Source of the DNA: Bradyrhizobium agreste | Lineage (GTDB): Bacteria; Pseudomonadota; Alphaproteobacteria; Rhizobiales; Xanthobacteraceae | Reading direction: 5' to 3' | Assembly (NCBI RefSeq): GCF_016031625.1 | Contig: NZ_JACCHP010000003.1 | Coordinates: forward strand, 62,001-126,000 | DNA: 64,000 bases | The notes under the pieces: generated by a model | Seen by the model: the letters and a program-made list of their open reading frames with translations, nothing else | What the model was told of the DNA's origin: nothing | Databases searched by the model: none | In this document: positions 42,602-53,842 of the stretch, piece by piece | How the letters are laid out: the number at the start of each line of letters is the position of its first letter | How positions within the stretch are numbered: the stretch's first letter is position 1 | Position numbers and translations under genes: made by a program

Positions 42602-42901
42602 ATGGACCTGCAAACCATTCAGGCTCATCCGGCTTTTAGACAGCTTGCGCGCGAACGCTCGCGGCTCGGCGTCGCCATGTCTATCGTCATGGCCGCCGCG
42701 TACTTCGCCTATATCCTGACGATCGCATTCTGGCCGCGCCTGCTCGGCCATCCGCTGTGGGACGGCACGGTGATCACCTGGGGCGTCCTGATCGGCGTCG
42801 GTCTGATTGCACTCGGGTTCCTTCTCACCGCCGTCTATGTCCGGCGGGCCAATTCCCGTTTCGATCGCCTCAACCAACTTCTTATGGAGGACCTCCGATG
42901 A
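42602..42901 (+). CDS. DUF485 (YjcH-like) membrane protein
   Basis: A 99-residue inner-membrane protein with two helices, residues 27-48 and 61-83. It has the family start ([15 protein letters not shown]) and a charged C-terminus ([14 protein letters not shown]). YjcH-type proteins are always encoded next to ActP-like symporters and may assist them. GTG and TTG starts exist upstream, but ATG 42602 fits best. The stop overlaps the next gene start (ATGA), so translation is coupled. Confidence 0.88.
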   Translation: MDLQTIQAHPAFRQLARERSRLGVAMSIVMAAAYFAYILTIAFWPRLLGHPLWDGTVITWGVLIGVGLIALGFLLTAVYVRRANSRFDRLNQLLMEDLR

Positions 42902-44556
42902 CGTCGCGCCTGGCTCGCGGAGCGTTGTTCGCTACCGTATTCGCGTTTCTTTCCGATCCTGCCGGGGCCGACGCGCTGACATCCGCGGTCGGTGCGCGGC
43001 AAGCGTTGAACCCAACTGCGATCGCCATGTTCCTGGGATTCGTGGCGATAAGCCTTGCGATCACATGGTGGGCGGCAAGACAGGGGACGAGCACCGCCAA
43101 GGATTTCTACGCCGCAGGAGCGGGCCTCAAGGGCGTCCAGAACGGGTTGGCCATTGCCGGCGATTACACTTCGGCGGCGACCTTCCTGGGTGTCACCGCG
43201 CTCGTCTACACCTCGGGCTACGACGGCATGATCTACGCCATCGGCTTTCTCGTCGGCTTTCCGATGATCCTCTTTCTGATCGCGGAGCCATTGCGCAATC
43301 TGGGACGCTACACATTCGCCGACGTGGTGGCGTACCGGTTGTCCGAGGTCCCGGTCAGGGCGATTGCCGGGGTGAACACGCTGGTGATCGTGGTCTTCTA
43401 CCTGATCGCTCAACTGGTCGGGGCCGGCAAATTGATCCAGCTTTTGTTCGGCCTTCCCTACATCTACGCGGTGGGCATCGTTGGCGGGCTGATGATGGTC
43501 TATGTGACTGTCGGAGGCATGCTCGCGACGACCTGGGTGCAGATCATCAAGGCGGTGCTGCTGATGTCAGGCTCGGTATTGATGTCGATCCTGATACTCG
43601 GCCATTTCGGCTTCAATCTGGAGGCGCTGTTCCGGGAAGCAGTCGGTCTGCACCCGAAGGCCGCGGCCATCATGGCTCCCGGCGGTCTCGTCAAGGACCC
43701 GGTATCTGCGATATCGCTGGGGTTGGCGCTGATCTTCGGTACGGCCGGACTGCCGCACATCCTCATGCGCTTCTTCACCGTGAGTGATGCACGTCAGGCC
43801 CGCACGTCAGTGCTGGTGGCCACGGGATTCATTTCCATCTTCTACACTCTGCTGTTCGTGCTCGGGTTCGGCGCGATCGCGATCGTCACGGCGAATCCCC
43901 AGTTCCGGGACGCGTCGGGAGGGCTGCTCGGTGGCGTCAACATGGTGGCACTGCACTTGGCAGACGCGGTCGGCGGATCGGTGCTGCTCGGGTTCATTTC
44001 CGCGGTGGCGTTCGCAACCATCCTCGCCGTCGTCTCGGGGCTGACCCTTGCGGGCGCCTCCGCCGCAAGCCACGATCTCTATGCGCGCGTGATCCGCAAA
44101 GGGCGCGCGAGCGAGCAGGAGGAGGTGCTCGTCTCGAAGGCTGCCGCGGTCGCAATCAGTCTGCTCTCGATGGGCTTGGGCATCGTCTTCGAAAACCAGA
44201 ATATCGCGTTCATGGTCGGACTGGTGTTCGCGATCGCAGCAAGCGCGAATTTTCCGGTGATACTTCTGTCGATCGTCTGGCCCGACCTCACGACCCGGGG
44301 CGCGGTCAGCGGATCCCTCGCGGGTCTAGCGACTTCGGTAGGCCTCGTCGCCCTCAGTCCAGGCGTATGGACGGCGACGCTAAAGCTTGGGGCGGCACCC
44401 TTCCCCTACGACAATCCCGCACTTGTCTCTGTTCCTCTCGCATTCGCGGTGTCGTGGGCGGTTTCTGTGCTGGATCGCAGTGCGGCCGCCACTTCTGTCC
44501 GTGCATCCTTCGGCGCGCAGCACGTTCGGGCGCACACCGGACTGGGCGTCAAGTAG
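42898..44556 (+). CDS. Sodium:solute symporter, ActP-like
   Basis: A 552-residue inner-membrane symporter of the SSS family with about thirteen helices after a cleavable leader (residues 1-26, ending near AGADAL). Sodium-site features are [16 protein letters not shown] in helix 2 and the [36 protein letters not shown] helix 8 region. Members carry acetate, propionate, pyruvate or aromatic acids. Because it is in the monooxygenase operon, it probably imports the substrate or a carboxylate growth companion. The ATG is preceded by GGAGGACCTCCG. Confidence 0.9.
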   Translation: MTSRLARGALFATVFAFLSDPAGADALTSAVGARQALNPTAIAMFLGFVAISLAITWWAARQGTSTAKDFYAAGAGLKGVQNGLAIAGDYTSAATFLGVTALVYTSGYDGMIYAIGFLVGFPMILFLIAEPLRNLGRYTFADVVAYRLSEVPVRAIAGVNTLVIVVFYLIAQLVGAGKLIQLLFGLPYIYAVGIVGGLMMVYVTVGGMLATTWVQIIKAVLLMSGSVLMSILILGHFGFNLEALFREAVGLHPKAAAIMAPGGLVKDPVSAISLGLALIFGTAGLPHILMRFFTVSDARQARTSVLVATGFISIFYTLLFVLGFGAIAIVTANPQFRDASGGLLGGVNMVALHLADAVGGSVLLGFISAVAFATILAVVSGLTLAGASAASHDLYARVIRKGRASEQEEVLVSKAAAVAISLLSMGLGIVFENQNIAFMVGLVFAIAASANFPVILLSIVWPDLTTRGAVSGSLAGLATSVGLVALSPGVWTATLKLGAAPFPYDNPALVSVPLAFAVSWAVSVLDRSAAATSVRASFGAQHVRAHTGLGVK

Positions 44557-44592
44557 CGCAGCCCGGATCATCTAACTCGAGGAGACACAGCA

Positions 44593-44997
44593 GTGAGCGT
44601 CGATGTAACGGAAAAGGGAAGGGCCGCCTGGCCCGAGGCCATTCGCAAGGAGTTCGAGGCAAATCAGTTCAATGGACGTGTCGGCACGCGTCTGTTGTCC
44701 GAAACCGAGCGCGTGCGCGTCTGGGAAATCCGCCTCGCTCCGGGCGAGCGCATCGGATTCCATCGTCACGTGCTGGACTACTTCTGGACCGCCGTGACGC
44801 CCGGCCGAGCTCGCTCACACGCCGAGGACGGGACCATCGTGGATGCGGTGTATTCGGCCGGCGATACTCGTCATTTCGTCTATGGGAAGGGCGATCACAA
44901 GATTCATGACCTCGAAAACGTCGGCGACACTGATTTGTGGTTCACCACCGTCGAGTTTCTGGACAGCGCCAATGCGCCCCTGGAGCTTGGCATCTGA
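44593..44997 (+). CDS. Cupin-fold protein
   Basis: A 134-residue single-domain cupin starting at GTG with GGAGAC upstream. Motif 1 is LAPGERIGFHRHVLDYFW, with His-x-His retained, and motif 2 includes GDTRHFVYGKGDHKIHDLENVG. Histidines at these positions can bind a metal, so a small dioxygenase or isomerase is possible. It lies 36 bases after the symporter and 75 bases before the exported amidohydrolase. The substrate is unknown. Confidence 0.78.
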   Translation: MSVDVTEKGRAAWPEAIRKEFEANQFNGRVGTRLLSETERVRVWEIRLAPGERIGFHRHVLDYFWTAVTPGRARSHAEDGTIVDAVYSAGDTRHFVYGKGDHKIHDLENVGDTDLWFTTVEFLDSANAPLELGI

Positions 44998-45072
44998 ACG
45001 CCTTCGCGAAGCCGGCCGCGAACCGGCGACGATGGTCGATTGTCTCGCCAGCAAAACAGGGGAAAACGAAGA

Positions 45073-46161
45073 GTGAATTCACGCAGACATTTCTTGAAAT
45101 CCGCCGCGGCAACGGCCGGCATGGTCTTCTGCCGTTGTGGACTGATGAGGACCGCAGATGCGCGGCCAGGGCGTGCTCCGCGCCTTCCCGTCATGGTCGA
45201 GGGCAAACGTGTCAAGACGATCGATGTCCATTCGCATTGTCTGTTCCATGATGCGGCGGCCCTGATCGGGGACGAAGCGGCGAGCCTCACGCCGCCCCTG
45301 AACAATGTTCAAGAGGTTTATCTCGACATCGAACAACGCCTCAACGCGATGGATGCTCAAGCGATCGACATGGAGGTCCTGTCCATCAATCCATTTTGGT
45401 ACGGCAAAGATCGGGACTTGGCCGAGAAAATTGTCAGCATCCAGAACGAGAGGCTGGCGGAGATCGTTGCATCTCACCCGGATCGTTTCGCTGCCTTCGC
45501 ATCGCTCACGCTGCAGGATCCGGCGCTTGCGGTTCGACAGCTTGAAATCGCCGTCAAGAGACAAGGGCTCAAGGGTGCTGCGATCGGCGATCAGGTGGCC
45601 GGCGACGAGTTCTCAAATCCCAAGTTCGATCCTGTATGGGCCAAGGCGGAAGAGCTCGGTGCCGTTCTCTTCATCCATCCGCAAGGCGTGCCGGAGTTGG
45701 ACAAGCGCTGGAAAGGCAATGGATGGCTCGCGAACACTGTCGCTTATCCGTTGGGCACGACGATCGCACTACAGCACCTGATTTTTGACGGGACGCTCGA
45801 CAAGTTCACGGGGCTGAAGGTCCTTGCGGCGCATGGCGGTGGCTATCTGCCGTCTTACGCAGGGCGGGACGATCATGCCTGCACAGTCGCGCCGACCTTT
45901 TGCGACCCGACCATTAAGCTGAAGAAAAAGCCGACGGAGTACCTGAACCAGCTCTATTTCGACGCTCTGGTTTTCACGCCCGAAGCGCTGCGTCACCTCG
46001 CGGCGCAGGTGGGCGTCAGTCAGATCCTGCTCGGAAGCGACTATCCCTATATCTGGGAACTGGCTCCCGTCGAGCATGTCTTCGCAACGGAAACGCTCAG
46101 CGACGATGAGAAACGGGCTATTCTCGGGGGAAATGCCGCAAAGCTGTTCGGCTTTAGCTGA
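45073..46161 (+). CDS. Tat-exported amidohydrolase_2 (ACMSD / 2,3-dihydroxybenzoate decarboxylase-like)
   Basis: A 362-residue TIM-barrel metal enzyme. Start GTG 45073 is chosen because a twin-arginine signal (NSRRHFLKS, residues 2-10, then AAATAGMVFC) begins there. The DVHSHC motif gives His53 and His55; IHPQG (His202), AHGGG (His254) and GSDYPY (Asp323) complete the metal set. The family decarboxylates or hydrolyses aromatic acids and semialdehydes. Tat export for this family is less usual and suggests that the enzyme matures with its metal in the cytoplasm and acts in the periplasm, next to the molybdenum hydroxylase. It ends the TetR-controlled block. Confidence 0.86.
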   Translation: MNSRRHFLKSAAATAGMVFCRCGLMRTADARPGRAPRLPVMVEGKRVKTIDVHSHCLFHDAAALIGDEAASLTPPLNNVQEVYLDIEQRLNAMDAQAIDMEVLSINPFWYGKDRDLAEKIVSIQNERLAEIVASHPDRFAAFASLTLQDPALAVRQLEIAVKRQGLKGAAIGDQVAGDEFSNPKFDPVWAKAEELGAVLFIHPQGVPELDKRWKGNGWLANTVAYPLGTTIALQHLIFDGTLDKFTGLKVLAAHGGGYLPSYAGRDDHACTVAPTFCDPTIKLKKKPTEYLNQLYFDALVFTPEALRHLAAQVGVSQILLGSDYPYIWELAPVEHVFATETLSDDEKRAILGGNAAKLFGFS

Positions 46162-46254
46162 GGAGTCCGGGCGTCAATACCCCGGCAGAAGAATGCGAGA
46201 GGCGCGCCGCCGAGATCACCCAGAGATGAGGAGGGCAGCGGTAGGGCGCCACGA

Positions 46255-46476
46255 TCAGACCTCGCCGGAGCCGGAGAACAGCACGCCCGGCGGGGTCGCG
46301 CGGCGGCGGGATGGACCGGCTGCCTCGTGATCCGGGACGTACCGCCGGGCCAGCTCGAGCAAGCGTCGCCTGGTGAACGGGTCCGCGTTCTCGGCCAGAT
46401 CGCGCGCCCGCTGCGCGAAGCCCTTGTAGAACTCTTCTGCGACCCCCCCCCCGGGGGGTTCGCTGGGCCTGCGCAT
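46255..46476 (-). CDS. Small conserved-looking hypothetical with a homopolymer tract
   Basis: A 73-residue frame whose middle (EEFYKGFAQRARDLAENADPFTRRRLLELARRY) resembles short helical proteins I associate with Bradyrhizobium. It has no known function. Near its start lies a C10/G6 tract (46443-46458) that encodes Gly and Pro codons and could slip. No ribosome site is clear. Coding status is uncertain. Confidence 0.4.
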   Translation of the reverse strand: MRRPSEPPGGGVAEEFYKGFAQRARDLAENADPFTRRRLLELARRYVPDHEAAGPSRRRATPPGVLFSGSGEV

Positions 46477-46939
46477 CGCAGAGAGTCGTGATGAGTGATC
46501 TCGCTATCGATCGAGCTCGCCTTTACCGTGGCGCGGAAAGGGGGGATTCGTACGCCGCGACTTGGCGCGACTGCGGAAGTGACGCGCGTGCTCGAATGTG
46601 TGAACTAGTCAACTGACGTATGGCCCTTGCTTAACCTAGATCGTTGAGGGAGGGCGACGCCGCGGACCGGGCGAGATGGTGGGCTCTCGACCCGGTATGT
46701 CCCCCGGGACCGGTCCCACGCCTTAACGGAGCGGTGACGAGTGCCACATGCGGTTAAGGCCGCCGCCTCGAAGTCGTTTAAGGGTGCCACATAGGACGAG
46801 TTGGCCCCTCTGCTGCAAGCACCTGGTAGTCGCTCAGTTCGACAAGCTCGCTCACGTTCGAGATGTCGGCGCTCGCGAGCGTGCGGGTGGGAGCCGAGAC
46901 CCCACCAGGCAAGAGTTGGCGATTAGGAGCAGCATTCCA
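46477..46939. other. Intergenic stretch, no gene seen
   Basis: This is about 460 bases between the small frame and the metallophosphoesterase. It holds a perfect 12-base palindrome GGGACCGGTCCC (46706-46717) and a repeated GTGCCACAT (46741 and 46784), both of unknown meaning. No RNA gene or insertion end was found. Confidence 0.45.
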
Positions 46940-47809
46940 TTAGCTCCCCGTTTCCTCGCCTTCCGTCGGACGGATCTCGATCACAAGGCCCGCATTGAAG
47001 TGACCACCCTCAACAGGATTACAGACGACGCGCGTTCGGCCATGTTGTTCATCGAACGATGCATGCACATGCCCAAAAATCCATAGCTCAGGCCGGATGC
47101 TGTCGTGGATGTTTGGGAGTAGATCCGAGCAATAGAACGCGGGCGCCCACCACGGGACTCTGTGCTCCTGGTACACGTCGGCGACATGTGCGAGCGGCGC
47201 GTGGTGCGTTACAACCACGGTCGCTTCGCGTTCGAGCGTTGCGACTTGGTCCAGCAGTATTGCTCTTTCGCGCGCGTGCTCCGCTAGAAAAGCGTACGGA
47301 CTGAATGGGCCACGCTCAGTCCTGACGGCGCGAAACTCCTTTGGGCCATCGCGCCAATGTCCGGCTAGAAATCGGGATCCCCGCGCAACCAGCTCAGGAA
47401 TTTCGGGCGGCATCCATCGTCCAGCCTGTGACCAGTCTGTCCACAAGGTAAGACCGACAAAGCGGACGTCACCGATTTCGCCCTCCGGCTGCTCCGAGTT
47501 CAACACGATGACGATATCGTCACGCGCGCGCGAGTTCTGACGCTCGGCTTCTTCTTGCATCTGCTTATGGAAATCGGAGATCGTGCGCTTGTCCGTATGG
47601 TCTAATGTGTACACATCATGATTTCCAGGGACAATGATTGCAGGCTTTCCTTGCGCGATGTGGACTACGCTTTGGACAGCTTTCTCGGGCTGGCTTTCCC
47701 ATATGTCGCCGGCGCACACCAAAACGTCGAACGTCGACGGGTCCAGCTGCGGTAGCTCCTCCAGCTTGCGTCGCTCGAGGTGTATGTCTGAGATCGGAAG
47801 GATGCGCAT
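46940..47809 (-). CDS. Calcineurin-type metallophosphoesterase
   Basis: A 289-residue cytoplasmic binuclear phosphoesterase. The metal ligands are Asp8 and His10 (SDIH), Asp35 (AGDIW), Asn63-His64 (GNHD), the VVTHHAPLAH pair and the GHVH near residue 250. These cover all five blocks of the family. It could be a phosphodiesterase, nuclease or protein phosphatase; nothing here narrows it. It lies 23 bases downstream of the DUF2130 gene and on the same strand, so the two are probably co-transcribed. That pairing deserves attention because it links two potential nucleic-acid enzymes. Confidence 0.88.
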   Translation of the reverse strand: MRILPISDIHLERRKLEELPQLDPSTFDVLVCAGDIWESQPEKAVQSVVHIAQGKPAIIVPGNHDVYTLDHTDKRTISDFHKQMQEEAERQNSRARDDIVIVLNSEQPEGEIGDVRFVGLTLWTDWSQAGRWMPPEIPELVARGSRFLAGHWRDGPKEFRAVRTERGPFSPYAFLAEHARERAILLDQVATLEREATVVVTHHAPLAHVADVYQEHRVPWWAPAFYCSDLLPNIHDSIRPELWIFGHVHASFDEQHGRTRVVCNPVEGGHFNAGLVIEIRPTEGEETGS

Positions 47810-47832
47810 GCTTCCGCTCCCAAGGCCTGAGC

Positions 47833-49146
47833 TCAGGCTGACTTTCGCTCGGAGGCGGGGTCTACCTCCAACAATGGGACATCCAGACTCGGAATCTCAG
47901 GCATCGCCTTGCCCGCAATAGCTTGAAGGTCGCCAACCATGCCGACGGTTGACTCGATGACAGAGACAATCTGGGTTTCGCGCTTGGACCATTGCCGAGT
48001 CATAAACTTTCGCTCCTTGTCGAGATCCTCACGCATGTCGTTGAATTTCTCGACCACGGCTTCGACCCGCTGCCGAAATTTCGTTCCCGTCAGATAGTTG
48101 TAGACCTGCTCCATCTTACTCTGTTGACCCTGCTGAACAAGCCGAGTGCTGTTGACCTCGAGAAGCATCTGCCGGAGGGCAACGGCGACGGGAACGGCGC
48201 ACCGCGGATGGGCGACCCAAACGCCGTCGACGAGATCGAAGCTCTCCACGTGCTTAGGAAGGGTCTGCGAAATAATAAGGGCTACGTCGGCGCCGGACCG
48301 ACGCTGGTCGTCGCGGAGCTTGGAAAGCCAATTATCATTCCAGGCTTTCGTCCGCTTTGACTCCCATAGGATTCCACCTGCTGGCTGGCCGATTGCCCCG
48401 TTAACTTGCTGCATAACGTCGGCGCCGTGCTCGCCCTTGGCGATCGGCTCGACCAGATCGGCCGGAAACCTTGCGCGCAACAAGTCTTCTAGTTCGAGCT
48501 CCAGAACTTCACCTTGAGATTGCTGCGAACCTTGCTCGGCCTTGCGCTTGAGCTCCTCGATCGTGCGGGCCATTGACTCGATGGTCTGGTCCTTTTCAGC
48601 GACCCGGAGGCGCGCGGCTTCGTCGGCATCCTGCTTAGCTTTAGCCCGGATACTCTCTTCGGAAGCTTGCACACGCTTTTCGATAGTCAGGTCGAGCTCG
48701 CGTTTGGCTTCTTCGAACTCGCGCTGTCTGCGCAGAAAATCAGCTTGAGCCTTCTGAGCCTCTGCAAGCTTGGTATTGTTCGCCTCGAGGAGCTGTCGAA
48801 GCTCTTGCGTCTCCGCCGTTTTGGCACGCAGGTCGGCCTCTGCTGCCTCTCGGGCCTTCTTACTCTCGATGGCGGTAATTTGGGTCCGCTCGGCGGCCAG
48901 TCGCTGTGCAATCTGCTCTTCGAGCTGCTCCCGCGATTTCGCGAGCTGTTCGCGTTCAAGACGTACGTCTTCGAGCTTGCGCGCGACTTCCGCGTCCTTA
49001 TTGGCGAGCTGTGCCTGGAAACGTTGGCGCGTTTGCTCAATTAGAGGAGCGGCGAGGGATTCCGTCAGGTGGATCTCATGATTGCAATTCGGGCAGTGCA
49101 ACGTCGGCTCGAGTGCGCCCGCGGCAGGCATTGCTCTTACGTTCAT
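47833..49146 (-). CDS. DUF2130 protein with a PD-(D/E)xK-like motif
   Basis: A 437-residue protein. The N-terminus holds a half zinc ribbon (CPNCNHEI, Cys18 and Cys21). Residues about 28-205 form a long charged coiled coil. The C-terminal domain (about 210-425) is DUF2130: GEVLELELE (Glu219 region), GADV (Asp243) and WESKRTKAW (Glu262 and Lys264) are placed like the acidic and lysine residues of PD-(D/E)xK nucleases. No catalytic role has been shown for the family to my knowledge. The start ATG follows GGAGTCCAACGAAA. It is encoded upstream of the metallophosphoesterase. Confidence 0.85.
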   Translation of the reverse strand: MNVRAMPAAGALEPTLHCPNCNHEIHLTESLAAPLIEQTRQRFQAQLANKDAEVARKLEDVRLEREQLAKSREQLEEQIAQRLAAERTQITAIESKKAREAAEADLRAKTAETQELRQLLEANNTKLAEAQKAQADFLRRQREFEEAKRELDLTIEKRVQASEESIRAKAKQDADEAARLRVAEKDQTIESMARTIEELKRKAEQGSQQSQGEVLELELEDLLRARFPADLVEPIAKGEHGADVMQQVNGAIGQPAGGILWESKRTKAWNDNWLSKLRDDQRRSGADVALIISQTLPKHVESFDLVDGVWVAHPRCAVPVAVALRQMLLEVNSTRLVQQGQQSKMEQVYNYLTGTKFRQRVEAVVEKFNDMREDLDKERKFMTRQWSKRETQIVSVIESTVGMVGDLQAIAGKAMPEIPSLDVPLLEVDPASERKSA

Positions 49147-49308
49147 TTTCGTTGGACTCCTTCACTGCAATGCTGCCGCAATAGCCGAGTCCCGGGTAGC
49201 CTGGGTGCGATTTTCCCCCCACTCACCCCCCAATTCACAGGGATGGTTGCGGAGGTCGATGGGACGCCCTTGATAGTGTTCGTGCGACGTTGCGGACCCA
49301 ATCGACCT

Positions 49309-49554
49309 TCACAGTGTGGACAAGTCTGCGGGTACCTCGCCGAAGCTCCGGATTACTTTGGCATCGCCGAAGTCGCCGCTGGACGGATCTCCGGTCCGGG
49401 AGAAGGCTAGCGCGCCGACATTGCCTGGTTTGCGCGAGAGCGCCTCGGCACGCATCACGGCGGCGTTTTGACTAAGACACTCGACCGCTTCTCCGGGGGC
49501 GATTCCGTCGTCAGAGGGGGCGAACGGCAAAGCCACATAGTAGGTGACTTCCAT
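49309..49554 (-). CDS. Small conserved hypothetical (Bradyrhizobium-type)
   Basis: An 81-residue protein with sequence such as MEVTYYVALPFAPSDDG, AAVMRAEALSR, VGALAFSRTGDPSSGDFGDA and FGEVPADL. I recognise this as a frequent small protein of Bradyrhizobium genomes without known function. It begins one base into the stop of the upstream gene (TGATG). No domain name can be given. Confidence 0.6.
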   Translation of the reverse strand: MEVTYYVALPFAPSDDGIAPGEAVECLSQNAAVMRAEALSRKPGNVGALAFSRTGDPSSGDFGDAKVIRSFGEVPADLSTL

Positions 49555-49778
49555 CACTGGATCTCCTTGCGCCGGCCTAGCGCTGCGTGGCGGCCGCGCG
49601 AATATCCCTTCGATAGCGCTGCTCGTAGCTCGGCGGCCTCGACTTCAAGGAAGTCGAAGGCGATGAGCAGGGCCTTGACCGTTTCTCGAGCATCTCCGCC
49701 GCAGGCCGCAATCGCTTGGTCCGCCGCGACCTCCAGGTCATCCGCGGGGGAGGCGGTTTGCTCTGGACAGGCGGCCAT
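49554..49778 (-). CDS. Small conserved hypothetical, helical
   Basis: A 74-residue protein from the ATG at 49778. The core AADQAIAACGGDARETVKALLIAFDFLEVEAAELRAALSKGYSRG is a helical hairpin with a basic end. I recall close relatives as short hypothetical proteins in Bradyrhizobium. The stop overlaps the next start, so the two small genes form a unit. The function is unknown. Confidence 0.6.
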   Translation of the reverse strand: MAACPEQTASPADDLEVAADQAIAACGGDARETVKALLIAFDFLEVEAAELRAALSKGYSRGRHAALGRRKEIQ

Positions 49779-49873
49779 TGAAGTAATGTTCCTATTTTGT
49801 TCTAGGAGAGTCAAGAGGCTTAGTGAGCTTTTGCTGCCAGCTTAAGATGTAGCGGGAACTGCCGGCAGCGGCA

Positions 49874-50468
49874 CGGTATCTGATCCGGCCGTGCTACCTA
49901 AGGGCCGACGGCAAGGTTGGCCCTGACGCCTTTGCGGTGATCCGCGAAACGATCCGGGAGATGAACAGGGTCGCGATCGGCCGGGTCGTACTGACCAACC
50001 GGAAGCATATTATCGCGCGGCGCTCGAGAAGGGGCTCGTCGGCATGTTGCTGCGCTATCCATACGAAGTTCGCTCCGAGCAGGAGTACTTCCACGAGATC
50101 CAGGACGTCAAAATCACGAAGGACATGCTGGATCTCGCCAAGTACATCGTGAGCCAAAGGTCGGGACGCTTCGAGCCTGAGAAGTTCGAGGACCAGTACG
50201 AAACTGTCCTGATCGATCTCATCAACCAAAAACGCGCTGGTAAGCCGATCGTGCCGAAGGAGCGGCCGAAGGGTGAGAACGTGTCGACCTGATGGAGGGC
50301 TGCGCAGAAGTGTCGGGCGCGAGGCCGCGCCGGCGAAAGGGGCCAAGCCCTGCCAAAAGGCCGCGCAAGGAGTCGAGCGGCCTGAAGGAAATGCTGATGC
50401 CGATCGAGGGCAAGAAGCCCAAGGTGGCGGCTAAGAAGCCTGCGGCCAAGTCGCAGCGGAAGTCGGCG
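49874..50468 (+). pseudogene. ku: ku (bacterial non-homologous end-joining) pseudogene, C-terminal part
   Basis: This is a remnant of the DNA-end-binding Ku protein. The first part reads RYLIRPCYLRADGKVGPDAFAVIRET and continues MNRVAIGRVVLTNRKHIIA. After a frame change near 50009-50030 it continues EKGLVGMLLRYPYEVRSEQ through DMLDLAKYIVSQRSGRFEPEKFEDQYETVLIDLI. A second frame change near 50285-50295 precedes a lysine/alanine-rich tail with KEMLMPIEGKKPK and KSQRKSA. The N-terminal half of Ku is missing, and no ligase D gene is near. The gene is dead. Bases 50055-50843 also hold an antisense frame that is a shadow. Confidence 0.85.
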
Positions 50469-50941
50469 TATTGCTCCTTGAGCGAACAGCCCGCCAACGC
50501 GATCGAATTGACGAGAGTAGTGCAGCCACTGCGACCGAGAAGCTGATCCCGTTTGTCGCACGGCGGATGGATCTGCCTTCATTTCGTCGATGGGATAGGG
50601 GTCCAGTTTAGTGCGACGGCGAAAAAGGTTGATTCGGGGTTCGAGTCGATTCCCCGCTACCAAAACTGCGATATTGTGCGCCAAACTACGATTTTCTGCG
50701 ATTGTGCTGCTGACGGCAGCGGTTGGAGCGGCTTGATCGCCAATTGCACCAGCCTCGTCACGTTTGACCGAAATTGTTGGTCGTCCAGGCGACGGGTTTG
50801 CGAGTAGTAGCTCCGAGGCCGGACCAAAACCAACAGGCGCCATGAGCGAGCCCGAAGGTTCCGCATTTTCGAGGGGGCAGACGCGGTTAGCCTATCGATT
50901 CGCCGAATTGCGCTCGATTGCTAGTGGTGGCGATCGGAGCG
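50469..50941. other. Intergenic stretch after the ku remnant
   Basis: This is about 470 bases without a convincing gene. A short segment at 50631-50661 loosely recalls the 3' arm of a tRNA, but no complete tRNA can be folded. Confidence 0.4.
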
Positions 50942-53606
<2,665 letters not shown>

Positions 53607-53842
53607 AACTTCCCTCCCTGTTGTTTTGCGTCGATGTGTCGGATCACCGCGACGTCCGATCGGCCTTCAAGGGACCGAAACAAGAGTCCGTTCGCGCCGG
53701 AGCCGAGAATGGCGGTCCCATGGCGCTGTAGCTGTTGACCTGACATCCTTCGCTCCTCTGGACGAGCTTCGCCGTGCCTCCCCAGCAATGCTGAGGTAGG
53801 CGACGTCACTTCATTGGAGATTGAGATCGGACTCGCGCCTGA

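Noticed and set aside
46706..46717. Perfect palindrome GGGACCGGTCCC
   Set aside because: Short GC palindromes are common in this base composition; it is not near a gene start and has no second copy.
50631..50661. Stretch recalling a tRNA T-arm and 3' end (GGGGTTCGAGTC ... CCCCGCTACCA)
   Set aside because: The loop is too long (12 bases between stem arms) and no acceptor, D or anticodon arm can be built upstream. It may be a remnant at an integration scar but cannot be called a tRNA.
50055..50843. 262-codon minus-strand frame over the ku remnant
   Set aside because: Antisense to obvious Ku-derived sequence; no family fits.
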